Source: Streptomyces sp. DHE7-1 | GTDB lineage: Bacteria > Actinomycetota > Actinomycetes > Streptomycetales > Streptomycetaceae | DNA length: 64,000 nt | Direction of reading: 5' to 3' | Assembly (NCBI GenBank): GCA_016432725.1 | Contig: JACJDG010000003.1 | Location: 7,408,001-7,472,000 of the forward strand | Part shown: one piece after another, positions 19,670-31,517 of the stretch | How the letters are laid out: each line of letters begins with the position of its first letter | How positions within the stretch are numbered: the first letter of the stretch is position 1 | Made by a program: the position numbers and the translations under genes | The notes under the pieces: model-generated | Databases searched by the model: none | Seen by the model: only the letters and a program-made list of their open reading frames with translations | Told to the model about the DNA's origin: nothing

Positions 19670-22600
19670 ATGTTCCGCAAGGTGCTGGTCGCCAACCGTG
19701 GGGAGATCGCGATTCGCGCGTTCCGCGCGGGCTACGAACTCGGTGCGCGCACGGTCGCCGTGTTCCCGCACGAGGACCGCAACTCACTGCACCGGCTGAA
19801 AGCCGACGAGGCGTACGAGATCGGGGAACCGGGGCACCCCGTGCGGGCCTACCTCTCCGTCGAGGAGATCGTGGGCGCGGCCCGCCGGGCGGGCGCGGAC
19901 GCCGTCTACCCCGGGTACGGATTCCTCTCCGAGAACCCCGAACTGGCCCGCGCCTGCGAGGAGGCGGGCATCACTTTCGTCGGCCCGGACGCGCAGACGC
20001 TGGAGCTGACCGGCAACAAGGCCCGCGCGGTCGCCGCCGCGCGCGCCGCCGGCGTACCCGTGCTCGGCTCCTCCGCGCCCTCCAACGACGTGGACGAACT
20101 GGTGCGGGCCGCCGAGGAGGTCGGCTTCCCGGTCTTCGTCAAGGCGGTCGCCGGCGGCGGCGGTCGCGGTATGCGCCGGGTGGAGGACCCCGCCCAGCTC
20201 CGCGAGTCCATCGAGGCCGCCTCCCGCGAGGCCGCGTCCGCGTTCGGCGACCCGACCGTCTTCCTGGAGAAGGCCGTCGTGGACCCGCGCCACATCGAGG
20301 TGCAGATCCTCGCCGACGGCGAGGGCAACGTCATCCACCTCTTCGAACGCGACTGCTCGCTCCAGCGCCGCCACCAGAAGGTCATCGAACTGGCGCCCGC
20401 GCCCAACCTCGACCCAGGGCTGCGGGAGCGGATCTGCGACGACGCGGTGCGCTTCGCGCGCGAGATCGGCTACCGCAACGCGGGCACCGTGGAGTTCCTG
20501 CTCGACCGCGACGGCAACCACGTCTTCATCGAGATGAACCCGCGCATCCAGGTCGAGCACACGGTCACCGAGGAGGTCACCGACGTCGACCTCGTCCAGG
20601 CCCAGCTGCGCATCGCCTCCGGCCAGACCCTCGCCGACCTCGGGCTGTCCCAGGACACCGTCACCCTGCGCGGTGCCGCCCTGCAGTGCCGCATCACCAC
20701 CGAGGACCCGGCCAACGGCTTCCGCCCGGACACCGGCCGGATCAGCGCCTACCGCTCCCCGGGCGGCTCCGGCATCCGACTGGACGGCGGAACCACCCAC
20801 GCGGGTACGGAGATCAGCGCCCACTTCGACTCCATGCTGGTCAAACTGACCTGCCGGGGCCGGGACTTCCAGGCGGCCGTCGGACGGGCCCGGCGCGCCG
20901 TGGCCGAGTTCCGCATCCGCGGTGTGGCCACCAACATCCCGTTCCTGCAGGCGGTCCTGGACGACCCCGACTTCCAGGCGGGCCGGGTCACCACCTCCTT
21001 CATCGAGCAGCGCCCGCACCTGCTGACCTCCCGGCACTCCGCCGACCGCGGCACCAAGCTGCTCACCTACCTGGCCGACGTCACCGTCAACAAGCCGCAC
21101 GGCGAACGGCCCGAACTGCTCGACCCGGTCAGCAAGCTGCCCTCGCTCCCGGCCGGGGAGCCCGCGGCCGGCTCCCGGCAGCGGCTGGTCGAACTCGGTC
21201 CCGAGGGATTCGCCCGGCATCTGCGCGAGTCGCCGACCATCGGGGTCACCGACACCACCTTCCGCGACGCCCACCAGTCGCTGCTCGCCACCCGGGTGCG
21301 CACCAAGGACCTCCTCGCCGTCGCCCCGGTGGTGGCCCGCACCCTGCCGCAGCTGCTGTCCCTGGAGTGCTGGGGCGGCGCCACGTACGACGTCGCGCTG
21401 CGCTTCCTGGCCGAGGACCCCTGGGAGCGGCTGGCCGCCCTGCGCGAGGCCGTGCCCAACATCTGCCTGCAGATGCTGCTGCGCGGCCGCAACACCGTCG
21501 GCTACACCCCGTACCCGACCGAGGTGACCGACGCCTTCGTGCAGGAGGCGGCCGCCACCGGCATCGACATCTTCCGCATCTTCGACGCCCTGAACGACGT
21601 GGGCCAGATGCGGCCGGCCATCGAGGCCGTGCGGGAGACCGGCACCGCGATCGCCGAGGTCGCCCTCTGCTACACGGCCGACCTCAACGATCCGGCCGAG
21701 CGGCTCTACACCCTCGACTACTACCTGCGGCTCGCCGAGCAGATCGTCGAGGCCGGCGCCCACGTCCTGGCGATCAAGGACATGGCGGGACTGCTGCGCG
21801 CCCCGGCCGCCGCCAAGCTCGTCACCGCGCTGCGCCGCGAGTTCGACCTGCCCGTGCACCTGCACACGCACGACACCGCGGGCGGCCAGCTCGCCACCTA
21901 CCTCGCCGCGATCCAGGCGGGCGCCGACGCGGTCGACGGCGCGGTGGCCTCGATGGCCGGTACGACCTCGCAGCCCTCGCTGTCGGCGCTCGTGGCCGCC
22001 ACCGACCACTCGGACCGGCCCACCGGCCTCGACCTGGGCGCCGTCGGCGACCTGGAGCCCTACTGGGAGGGCGTGCGCAGGATCTACGCCCCGTTCGAGG
22101 CGGGTCTCGCCTCCCCGACCGGGCGGGTCTACCACCACGAGATCCCCGGCGGACAGCTCTCCAACCTGCGCACCCAGGCCGTCGCACTCGGCCTCGGCGA
22201 CCGCTTCGAGGACATCGAGGCGATGTACGCCGCCGCCGACCGGATCCTCGGCCGGCTGGTCAAGGTGACCCCGTCGTCCAAGGTGGTCGGCGACCTCGCG
22301 CTGCACCTGGTCGGCGCCGGGGTCTCGCCGGAGGACTTCGAGGCGACCCCGGACCGGTTCGACATCCCGGACTCGGTGATCGGCTTCCTGCGCGGCGAGC
22401 TGGGCACCCCGCCCGGCGGCTGGCCCGAGCCCTTCCGCACCAAGGCCCTGCAGGGCCGGTCGGCGGCCAGGCCGGCGCCCGAGCTGTCCGCCGAGGACCG
22501 CGACGGGCTGGCCAAGGACCGCCGCGCGACCCTCAACCGGCTGCTGTTCCCCGGCCCGACCCGTGAGTTCGACACGCACCGCCAGAGCTTCGGCGACACC

Positions 22601-23044
22601 AGCGTGCTGGACAGCAAGGCCTTCTTCTACGGCCTGCGCCCGGCCAAGGAGTACGCCGTCGACCTGGAGCCCGGTGTCCGGCTGCTGATCGAGCTGCAGG
22701 CGGTCGGCGAGGCCGACGAGCGCGGTATGCGCACCGTGATGTCCTCGCTCAACGGCCAGATCCGGCCCATCCAGGTGCGGGACCGGGCGGCGGCCTCGGA
22801 CGTGCCGGTGACGGAGAAGGCGGACCGGGGCAACCCGGGCCACGTGGCGGCGCCGTTCGCCGGTGTGGTGACGCTCGCCGTGACCGAGGGCGACGAGGTG
22901 GCGGCCGGCGCCACCGTGGCCACCATCGAGGCGATGAAGATGGAGGCGACGATCACCGCGCCGAAGGCGGGCCGGGTGTCCCGGCTGGCCATCAACCGGA
23001 TCCAGCAGGTGGAGGGCGGAGACCTGCTGGTGGAGATCGCCTGA
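19670..23044 (+). CDS. pyc: Pyruvate carboxylase
   Basis: 1124 residues, full length and unbroken. Domains: biotin carboxylase (1-450; ATP-grasp AGGGGRGMRRV, FIEMNPRIQVEHTVTEE), carboxyltransferase (about 520-800; VTDTTFRDAHQSLLATR, VLAIKDMAGLL, HTHDTAGGQ), the PC-specific C-terminal region, and a biotinyl domain with EAMKMEA, biotin on Lys1090. It makes oxaloacetate from pyruvate and bicarbonate with ATP and refills the TCA cycle. The ATG at 19670 follows a GGGAA site. Monocistronic, ended by a strong hairpin. Confidence 0.97.
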   Translation: MFRKVLVANRGEIAIRAFRAGYELGARTVAVFPHEDRNSLHRLKADEAYEIGEPGHPVRAYLSVEEIVGAARRAGADAVYPGYGFLSENPELARACEEAGITFVGPDAQTLELTGNKARAVAAARAAGVPVLGSSAPSNDVDELVRAAEEVGFPVFVKAVAGGGGRGMRRVEDPAQLRESIEAASREAASAFGDPTVFLEKAVVDPRHIEVQILADGEGNVIHLFERDCSLQRRHQKVIELAPAPNLDPGLRERICDDAVRFAREIGYRNAGTVEFLLDRDGNHVFIEMNPRIQVEHTVTEEVTDVDLVQAQLRIASGQTLADLGLSQDTVTLRGAALQCRITTEDPANGFRPDTGRISAYRSPGGSGIRLDGGTTHAGTEISAHFDSMLVKLTCRGRDFQAAVGRARRAVAEFRIRGVATNIPFLQAVLDDPDFQAGRVTTSFIEQRPHLLTSRHSADRGTKLLTYLADVTVNKPHGERPELLDPVSKLPSLPAGEPAAGSRQRLVELGPEGFARHLRESPTIGVTDTTFRDAHQSLLATRVRTKDLLAVAPVVARTLPQLLSLECWGGATYDVALRFLAEDPWERLAALREAVPNICLQMLLRGRNTVGYTPYPTEVTDAFVQEAAATGIDIFRIFDALNDVGQMRPAIEAVRETGTAIAEVALCYTADLNDPAERLYTLDYYLRLAEQIVEAGAHVLAIKDMAGLLRAPAAAKLVTALRREFDLPVHLHTHDTAGGQLATYLAAIQAGADAVDGAVASMAGTTSQPSLSALVAATDHSDRPTGLDLGAVGDLEPYWEGVRRIYAPFEAGLASPTGRVYHHEIPGGQLSNLRTQAVALGLGDRFEDIEAMYAAADRILGRLVKVTPSSKVVGDLALHLVGAGVSPEDFEATPDRFDIPDSVIGFLRGELGTPPGGWPEPFRTKALQGRSAARPAPELSAEDRDGLAKDRRATLNRLLFPGPTREFDTHRQSFGDTSVLDSKAFFYGLRPAKEYAVDLEPGVRLLIELQAVGEADERGMRTVMSSLNGQIRPIQVRDRAAASDVPVTEKADRGNPGHVAAPFAGVVTLAVTEGDEVAAGATVATIEAMKMEATITAPKAGRVSRLAINRIQQVEGGDLLVEIA

Positions 23045-23050
23045 CGGCGG

Positions 23051-23096
23051 CGCCCGCGCGTCGCGGCCGGATGTCGCCGGCCGCGGCGCGCGGGCG
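23051..23096. terminator. Bidirectional terminator after pyc
   Basis: Twenty-base arms with one mismatch and a six-base loop, seven bases after the pyc stop and before the stop of the convergent gene. Confidence 0.85.
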
Positions 23097-23131
23097 TACG
23101 GACCGGCTCGGTGCCGGTCGGGAGGTGTTGG

Positions 23132-23587
23132 TCAGCTCGGCAGCGGGTAGCTCACGACCTGGTCGAAGCCCGCGGGCCGGGCGCCCTCGTAGGTGAGGGT
23201 GATCCGGCTGAACCGCTGGACGCCGGGGTGCTTCTGCCACGGGGCCGGGCTGTCCAGCCGCACCGTCACCCGGTACGAGTGGAACTTGCCGGCCGCGCAG
23301 TACGGCTTGCAGTCGTTGACCGCGTTCAGGCCCTCGGCCACGGCCGCCTGGGAGCTCCACTTGGTCCAGTGCAGCCCCAGCAGGCGGCTGTTGCCGTCGC
23401 CGCAGGCCAGGATGTAGTCGGCCGGGCGGACGGTGCGCTGGAAGGAGCAGTCGACCAGCACCGGCTGCGTCCGCCGGGCCTGCGCGGCCGACGTGTCCGG
23501 CGGAGTCGCGGAGGCCGTCGTCATGGCCGCCGTGAGCATGGCTCCCGCCGCGAGCGTGACTGCCGTTCCCACCAATGATCCGCGCAT
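23132..23587 (-). CDS. Secreted protein of unknown function
   Basis: 151 residues. A signal peptide (TAVTLAAGAMLTAAMTTASA) is followed by a domain with four Cys (VDCSF, LACGDG, DCKPYC) likely to form disulfides, and WTKWSSQAAVAEG. Small proteins of this kind are common in Streptomyces and have no known activity. ATG 23587 follows GTGGGAG. Confidence 0.7.
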   Translation of the reverse strand: MRGSLVGTAVTLAAGAMLTAAMTTASATPPDTSAAQARRTQPVLVDCSFQRTVRPADYILACGDGNSRLLGLHWTKWSSQAAVAEGLNAVNDCKPYCAAGKFHSYRVTVRLDSPAPWQKHPGVQRFSRITLTYEGARPAGFDQVVSYPLPS

Positions 23588-23736
23588 GGCCGCTCCCACT
23601 GCCGTTCCGTGTCCGACCGCGTGCACATCGACGCTACGACCGTACGCCCGGATGTACCAATCGCGCAGGTCGCGCCGTGTGTCCGCGATAGGGACAGCTG
23701 TTCGGCGCCAGGTTTGGTCCGAGCACGTCAAGCGGC

Positions 23737-24953
23737 TCAGCAGGCGCCCTCGTCCTGCCAGGGACCCCACTCCGAGGCGCCGGGCACCTCGTTCTGGGTC
23801 CACCACTTGGCCTTCCAGTTGTGCTTGCCGTACGAGACCTCGTTGTCCTTCGTGTACACCGCGGCCGAGCTCCAGGCGGTCTTGCAGGAGGTGCCCGGAG
23901 GCGGGGTCGGGGTCGGGGTGGGGTGGGCGTCGTGGTGGGCGGGGTGACGCCCGCGAACTTCACGGAGTACTTGGCGAAGTCCCAGGAGTTCTGCGCCACG
24001 CTCGAGCAAGTGCCGGACGTGCGGCCTCCGTTGTCGGCCGGCGTGCACTGGCGGTCGCGGTTCAGGGACCAGAACGTGAACCGGTCCATGTGGTGACCGG
24101 TGGCGTAGTCCAGCACGGTCTGGAAGTCGGCCTGGGAGAAGTACTCACCGGTGTCGCTGCGGCCGTTCATGCCGGAGAAGCCCTCGTGGGCGTAGGCGGT
24201 CGCCTGGTCCCAGCCGAAGGTCGACCGGAGGATCGAGTTGAAGTCGGTCAGCGCCGCGGTCTGGCTCGCCGCCCCGTTGAAGCCGCCGTCGAACGGCATG
24301 ATGGAGAAGTTGTTCGGGGTGAACCCCTGGGACTTGGCCTCCAGCAGCATCTGCTTGCCGAACCAGCCGGTGCCGTCCGCCGTGCCGGCGGTGGTCACGG
24401 AGACGTACAGGCCCGGATTGTTCTGCTGGAGGATCTTCGCGGCGCCGATCTCGTTCCTGATCGCGGCGCTGTTCTCGTACTCCGGCTCCTCGAGGTCGAA
24501 GTCGATGGCGTGCAGGCCGTACTTGGTGATCACCTGCTGATAGGCCGCGGCCGTGGCGGCCGGGTCGGCGCACGCCTGGCCGAGCTTGGTGCCGCCGTAG
24601 CCGCCGATGGAGACGGAGACGTCACCGCCCTTGGCGCGGATGGTGCTGACGACCGACTGGACGGCGGTGTCGGAGGAGACGGGGGAGGTGCCGCCCCAGG
24701 TGGGGGAGCAGCCGCCGCCGTTCGGGGCGAGGACGAAGGCGAGCTGGAACGCCTTGAGGCCGGTGGCGTCCATGATGGCGGCCGCGTCCGGCGGGTCGTT
24801 GTCCGTCGGCATCAGGTAGGGGGCCGCGGCGTACCACCGGTCGCTCAGCGCGTTGGTGGCGCCGGAGGCGCTGGTGGTGACGAGGGCGGTGGTGCCCGCG
24901 GCGGCCAGTGCGACGGCGGCCGCCGCACCCAGACATGCGCGAAGAGGTCTCAC
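23737..24953 (-). CDS. Secreted GH18 chitinase with C-terminal chitin-binding module
   Basis: About 406 residues after one repair (near 23925, in a CCCC/ACCCC linker). GTG 24953 follows TGGAGG and starts a signal peptide. The GH18 barrel carries DVSVSIGGYGG and the catalytic signature HAIDFDLEEPE (DxDxE, Glu the proton donor). A Thr/Pro linker leads to a 50-residue CBM5/12-like domain with exposed Trp (TAWSSAAVYTKDNEVSYG, WTQNEVPGASEWGPW). It degrades chitin outside the cell. The 34-bp palindrome upstream resembles DasR/chitinase control sites. Confidence 0.9.
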
Positions 24954-25038
24954 TGCGTGCCTCCAGGGGTGGGGGTGGGGGTTGCCCAGCGGGGAGTCGC
25001 CCCAGCGTCCGGGAGCTGTTGCGGTCACGTCAATGAGT

Positions 25039-25072
25039 TGGTCTAGTCCAAAGAGGTCTTTGGACTAGACCA
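25039..25072. promoter_or_regulatory. 34-bp palindrome of two DasR-like boxes before the chitinase gene
   Basis: Perfect 16-base arms, TGGTCTAGTCCAAAGA and its complement, with a two-base spacer. Each arm holds TGGTCTAGTCCA, one base from the dre core TGGTCTAGACCA and similar to the direct repeats that control Streptomyces chitinase promoters. It is 86 bases upstream of the start codon. Confidence 0.75.
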
Positions 25073-25141
25073 TACGACTTCTTTACTCGATTGCCCGCTC
25101 GCGGCGGGGGAGTGCGACGGCGGGGCGGTCTCGGCCCGGGA

Positions 25142-25569
25142 TCAGGACCCGCTCCTCCGCAGCACGATCTGGGTCTGCGTGGTCTGGCCGACCAGCCGGT
25201 CCCGGTCGTCCCGCAGCTCGGTCTGCACCACCACGAGGGTGCCGCCGACGTGCAGCGGGCGGGCCGTGGCGCGGACGTGCCCGGCGGTGACCGCCCGCAG
25301 GAAGTTGGTCTTGGACTCCACCGTCGAGGTGCCGGTGGCCCCGTCGGCAGGTTGAGGTGGGCGCACACGGCGCCGACGCTGTCCGCCAGCGCCATCAGCG
25401 CACCGCCGTGCAGCGCGCCACCCGCCGTGCAGATCTCCGGGGACCAGGCGAGAACGCCGACCGTGCGCTCGGCGCCGGCCTCGGGCAGCTCGATGCCCAG
25501 GCCCGCCGCGAAGGGCATGGCGGCCAGCAGATCGGCGGGCCGCGGAGCGGCCGGCTCGGACAGGGACAT
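25142..25569 (-). CDS. PaaI-family hotdog thioesterase
   Basis: About 142 residues after one repair near 25350. The hotdog motif TAGGALHGGALMALADSVGAV is clear, and VESKTNFLRAVTAGHVRA is the second conserved strand. It likely hydrolyses acyl- or aryl-CoA thioesters. ATG 25569 has an upstream GAGGCGG. The gene lies behind the chitinase promoter, which fires away from it. Confidence 0.85.
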
Positions 25570-25831
25570 GGAGTACCGCCTCTCGTGGACGCCGTGCTGC
25601 TCCGCACGTCGATCAGGCAGTGTGCCAGCGGTGCCCGGCACGGGCCGGGATCATGGTCGTCATCGCGCCAGTCGCCGCCCGGTCTCCCGGACGGCCCGGG
25701 GCCCGGTCCCTGTGGCCGCCCGTCCCTTGCGGAGGCGACCGGATGTGGGCGTGCCGGTTTGCCCGCCCGGCCGTCGATGGCGTAGCTCTGCCACCCGTCG
25801 GGGCACGCGAACGGAACGGTGGGTGGTACCG

Positions 25832-27006
25832 ATGGCACGCATTCTGGTGATCGGCGGCGGTATCGCGGGCACGGCGGCCGCGCTGGGCCTGCGCAAGGCC
25901 GGGCACGACGTCGCCGTCTTCGAGGCGCACCCCGGCACCGCCGAGGACCTCGGCGCCTTTCTGACCCTCGCGGCGGGCGGCATGCGCGCCCTGGCGCAGA
26001 TCGACGCCACGGACGCCGTCACCGCCATCGGTTTTCCGCTGACTTCCCTGCGCCTGCTCGACAGCGGTGGCGACGAGGTGGCGCGCGGGCCGCTCGCCGG
26101 TGCCGACGACCCCGCGCTGCGCTACCGCTGCCTGCGCCGCGGCGATCTCAACGCGGCCCTGCAGGCCGAGGCGGTCCGGCGCGGCACGCCCCTGCGCCAC
26201 GGAGCCCGTCTGGTCTCCGTGGACGAAGCCGGCGACGCCGTGACCGCGCGCTTCTCCGACGGCACCAGCGCCACCGGAGACCTGCTGATCGGCGCCGACG
26301 GCCTGAACTCGGCCGTACGCCGGCTGGTCGTGGCGCCCGCCGCCCGGCCCCGGTACGCGGGCCAGCGCGTCTACTACGGCTACACCGGCGCGGCACCCGC
26401 GCCGGGGGCGACCGGCGTCATCACCATGGTGCGCGGCAGCCGGGCCGCGTTCGGGTACGCGGTCTCTCCGGCGGGGAGACGTACTGGTTCGCCCGGGTCA
26501 ACGGCGACCCCCGGCCCGCGGGCGGCGCCGCGAGCCCCGCACCAGCGGAACTGCGCGGCGAACTGCTCCCGCTGCTGCGCGAGGACGCCACGCCCGCCGG
26601 GGACATCGTCGAGGCCTGCGGTGAGACCGTCATGGTCACCGACGCCACCGAGATGCCGCTGGGCATCCCGTGGCACACCGGCCGCGTCCTGCTCCTCGGC
26701 GACGCGGCGCACGCGGCCTCGCCGGCCACCGGCCAGGGCGCCTCCATGGCCCTGGAGGACGCCGTGGTCCTCGCCAAGGCCCTGCGCGACCTCCCGGACC
26801 CGCGGACCGCCTTCACCGCGTACGAGCGCCACCGCCGGCCGCGCGCCGAGCACAACATCACCGTCAGCGGCGCCATCTCGCGCGGTACCCACAGTCCGGC
26901 GCGGGACGGTTCCGCGGCCCCCGGCGCACCCCGCGAGGACGACGCGCTGAACCGCCGGCTGGACTGGGAGACCCCGCTCGACGAGGTCTCCCCGACGGAG
27001 CGCTGA
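25832..27006 (+). CDS. FAD-dependent aromatic-type monooxygenase
   Basis: About 391 residues after repair of one C loss near 26471. RILVIGGGIAGTAAALGLRK binds ADP of FAD, DLLIGADGLNSAVRR is the DG motif, and RVLLLGDAAHAASPATGQGA the GD motif, the triad of class A flavoprotein hydroxylases. The substrate is unknown. Ends at TGA 27006, 64 bases before the next gene. Confidence 0.85.
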
Positions 27007-27070
27007 ACGGGTCAACTCGACTGGAAGGAGCTGAAGTCAGGCGGAAGGGGGAGACGGCTATCCTGCCCGC

Positions 27071-27877
27071 ATGCAGATGACCGACCCGGGGTCCGACGCC
27101 CACCTCGCCCGTACGGCGGCGCAGGTGGGAGCCGCCGTGGTCCGCGAGATGTACGGCAGGCGCCTGGACCGGTTCGAGAAGTCGGCCGGTGACTTCGCGA
27201 CGGCGGCGGACCTCGCGGCCGAGAAGGCCGTCCTCGACGTCCTGCGCACCGCGCGGCCCGGCGACGCCGTCACCGCCGAGGAGAGCGGCAGCAGCGGCGC
27301 CGCGGGCAGCCGGCGCCGCTGGCTGGTCGACCCGCTGTGCGGCACCCTCAACTACGCCGTGCGGAACATGCTGGTGGGGGTGAACGTGGCCCTGCGGGAG
27401 GGCGACGGGATCACCGCGGCCGCGACGGCCGACCCGTTCGGCGACGAGGTGTTCTGGACCGACGGCCACCGCGCCCTGGTCCACCGCGACGGCCTGGACG
27501 AGAAGCCGGCGCCCTCGCCGGAGTCCCGGCTGGTGGACGTCAACCTCGACCCGCCGTTCCCCAATGCTCCCGGCTTCCAGGCGGTCCGGCTGCTGGCCGA
27601 CCCCGGCTTCGGCCGGCGGTTCCGCCCCCGGGTGGTCTCCACCACCCTCGCGGTCGCCTGGGTCACCGCGGGCCGCAGGGCCGCGTACGTCACCGACGGC
27701 GACCTGCGCGACAGCGTGCACTTCGCCGCCGGGATCGCGCTGTGCCAGGCCGCCGGCTGCACGGTGACCGGCATCGACGGCCGGCCCCCGCACACCGGCG
27801 CGGGCGGACTGATCGCGGCCGCCGACGACGAAACCCACGCCGCGCTGCTGGAAATGGTCAACAACCAGACGCGATAG
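27071..27877 (+). CDS. Inositol-monophosphatase-like protein with altered metal site
   Basis: 268 residues with the fold of the IMPase/FBPase family. AEESG is the first metal motif. The second reads WLVDPLCGTLNYA, where active enzymes have DPIDGT: the metal-binding second Asp is Cys. The third motif (WDxAAG) is DSVHFAAG, without Trp-Asp. It may be a non-catalytic homologue or use another metal set. The ATG is preceded by no strong RBS. Confidence 0.8.
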   Translation: MQMTDPGSDAHLARTAAQVGAAVVREMYGRRLDRFEKSAGDFATAADLAAEKAVLDVLRTARPGDAVTAEESGSSGAAGSRRRWLVDPLCGTLNYAVRNMLVGVNVALREGDGITAAATADPFGDEVFWTDGHRALVHRDGLDEKPAPSPESRLVDVNLDPPFPNAPGFQAVRLLADPGFGRRFRPRVVSTTLAVAWVTAGRRAAYVTDGDLRDSVHFAAGIALCQAAGCTVTGIDGRPPHTGAGGLIAAADDETHAALLEMVNNQTR

Positions 27878-28027
27878 CGGAGTTGGCGTACGGGCACGCC
27901 AGGTCGCGCGTATTTCAGGTTTTGACTTCCGAAGGCTTGCCGCCCGCTTGGCTCATCACTTAAATCAAAACATGAACTAAGCCATGGGGTCAGCTTCCTG
28001 ACCTCCGCAGCCGCATGGAGCCACCAC

Positions 28028-30567
<2,540 letters not shown>

Positions 30568-30575
30568 CGCACGCC

Positions 30576-30610
30576 CCGCTCCCGCGCGTCCGCCCGGCGC
30601 GCGGGAGCGG
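30576..30610 (+). terminator. Terminator hairpin after the F5/8C gene
   Basis: Twelve-base arms CCGCTCCCGCGC and GCGCGGGAGCGG with an 11-base loop, nine bases after the stop. Confidence 0.8.
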
Positions 30611-31225
30611 ACTCGGTCGCCGGCCGGCGCCGGCCGAACTGCGCGGCCCGCGCGCAGCGCCTAGGGTGGCGGATGCGGGCGGCCGTGTGCCGGTCCGCTC
30701 GCGGGTCAAGCAACGGCCCTCCTCCGAACCCGCTTTCGGCTGGGGGCGGTTGACCCCGCCGACGGTCCCCGGGTCCGGGTGCGTGTCCGAAGGGCCGGAA
30801 GCGCGGACGACACTCCGCGCTCCCGACCCGACTTCACCCCACGGGACAGGCCGCACGGCTCCCCGGTTTCGGACGCCCCGGCCCGGGGCCCTCGGTGCGC
30901 CGGCCTCCGCCGGCCCCGACGGGTCCCGGGACCGTTCCCCCACGTGAAAGGCCGGCGCCCCTCCCCGGCCGAGGACGGCGAGACCGCGCCGAAGACGGCG
31001 GGCGCCCGGCTCGGCGCCACCGGGCGCGGCCCGCGGCAACGGCGCCCCGCCGTGGAGCGGCACCGTGGCCAACTGCCGGCGACCACCCGCTCCGGAAACG
31101 CTTCCTCCGCCTCCTGAACCGCCCCTGACCTGCGCCGGTCACCCAACGGCGTATTCCAACAGGCGGCCGCCGCGCCCAGCCGGTGTGATGAGAGGGTCCC
31201 TACGTCAACCAGTGAGGCAACACAC
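30611..31225. other. Long intergenic region before the chaplin gene
   Basis: About 615 bases with no convincing gene. It has the 16-base palindrome CGGCCGGCGCCGGCCG at 30621-30636 and a mixed-composition tail. The last 80 bases are less GC-rich and end in GTGAGG, the ribosome site of the chaplin gene. Confidence 0.5.
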
Positions 31226-31468
31226 ATGCGTATGCGCAGCTTTGCCACGGCGGCGGTTCTCGCGGGCTCCCTCGCGCTGGCCGGCACGACGGCCGCCCAC
31301 GCGGCCGACCCGGACCCCACGACCGGTACCGCCAGCAACAGCCCGGGCGTACTCTCGGGCAACGTCACCCAGATTCCGGTCGACCTCGGCCTGAACCTGT
31401 GCGGCGACAGCATCGACGTCATCGGGCTGCTGAACCCGGCCGGTGGGAGCACCTGCTCCACGCAGTGA
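31226..31468 (+). CDS. Short chaplin (hydrophobic aerial-hyphae coat protein)
   Basis: 80 residues: a Sec signal peptide ending AHA, then one chaplin domain with SPGVLSGNVTQIPVDLGLN, LCGDSIDVIGLLNPAGG and the two conserved Cys. There is no sorting signal, so this is the secreted short class that self-assembles into the surface film that lets hyphae leave water. Followed by a strong terminator. Confidence 0.92.
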   Translation: MRMRSFATAAVLAGSLALAGTTAAHAADPDPTTGTASNSPGVLSGNVTQIPVDLGLNLCGDSIDVIGLLNPAGGSTCSTQ

Positions 31469-31477
31469 CGTCGTCGC

Positions 31478-31511
31478 GTGCGCCGGCCCCCTCGCGCGGG
31501 GGCCGGCGCAC
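31478..31511. terminator. Bidirectional terminator
   Basis: Perfect 14-base arms GTGCGCCGGCCCCC and complement with a six-base loop, between the convergent chaplin and phosphatase genes. Confidence 0.88.
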
Positions 31512-31517
31512 CGCTGT

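Noticed and set aside
19784..22843. 1019-codon open frame antisense to pyc
   Set aside because: Pyc is intact and recognisable; the antisense product is low-complexity and has no motif.
30621..30636. 16-base perfect palindrome CGGCCGGCGCCGGCCG as an operator
   Set aside because: Simple CG-rich palindromes are common by chance at this base composition, and it is far from any start.
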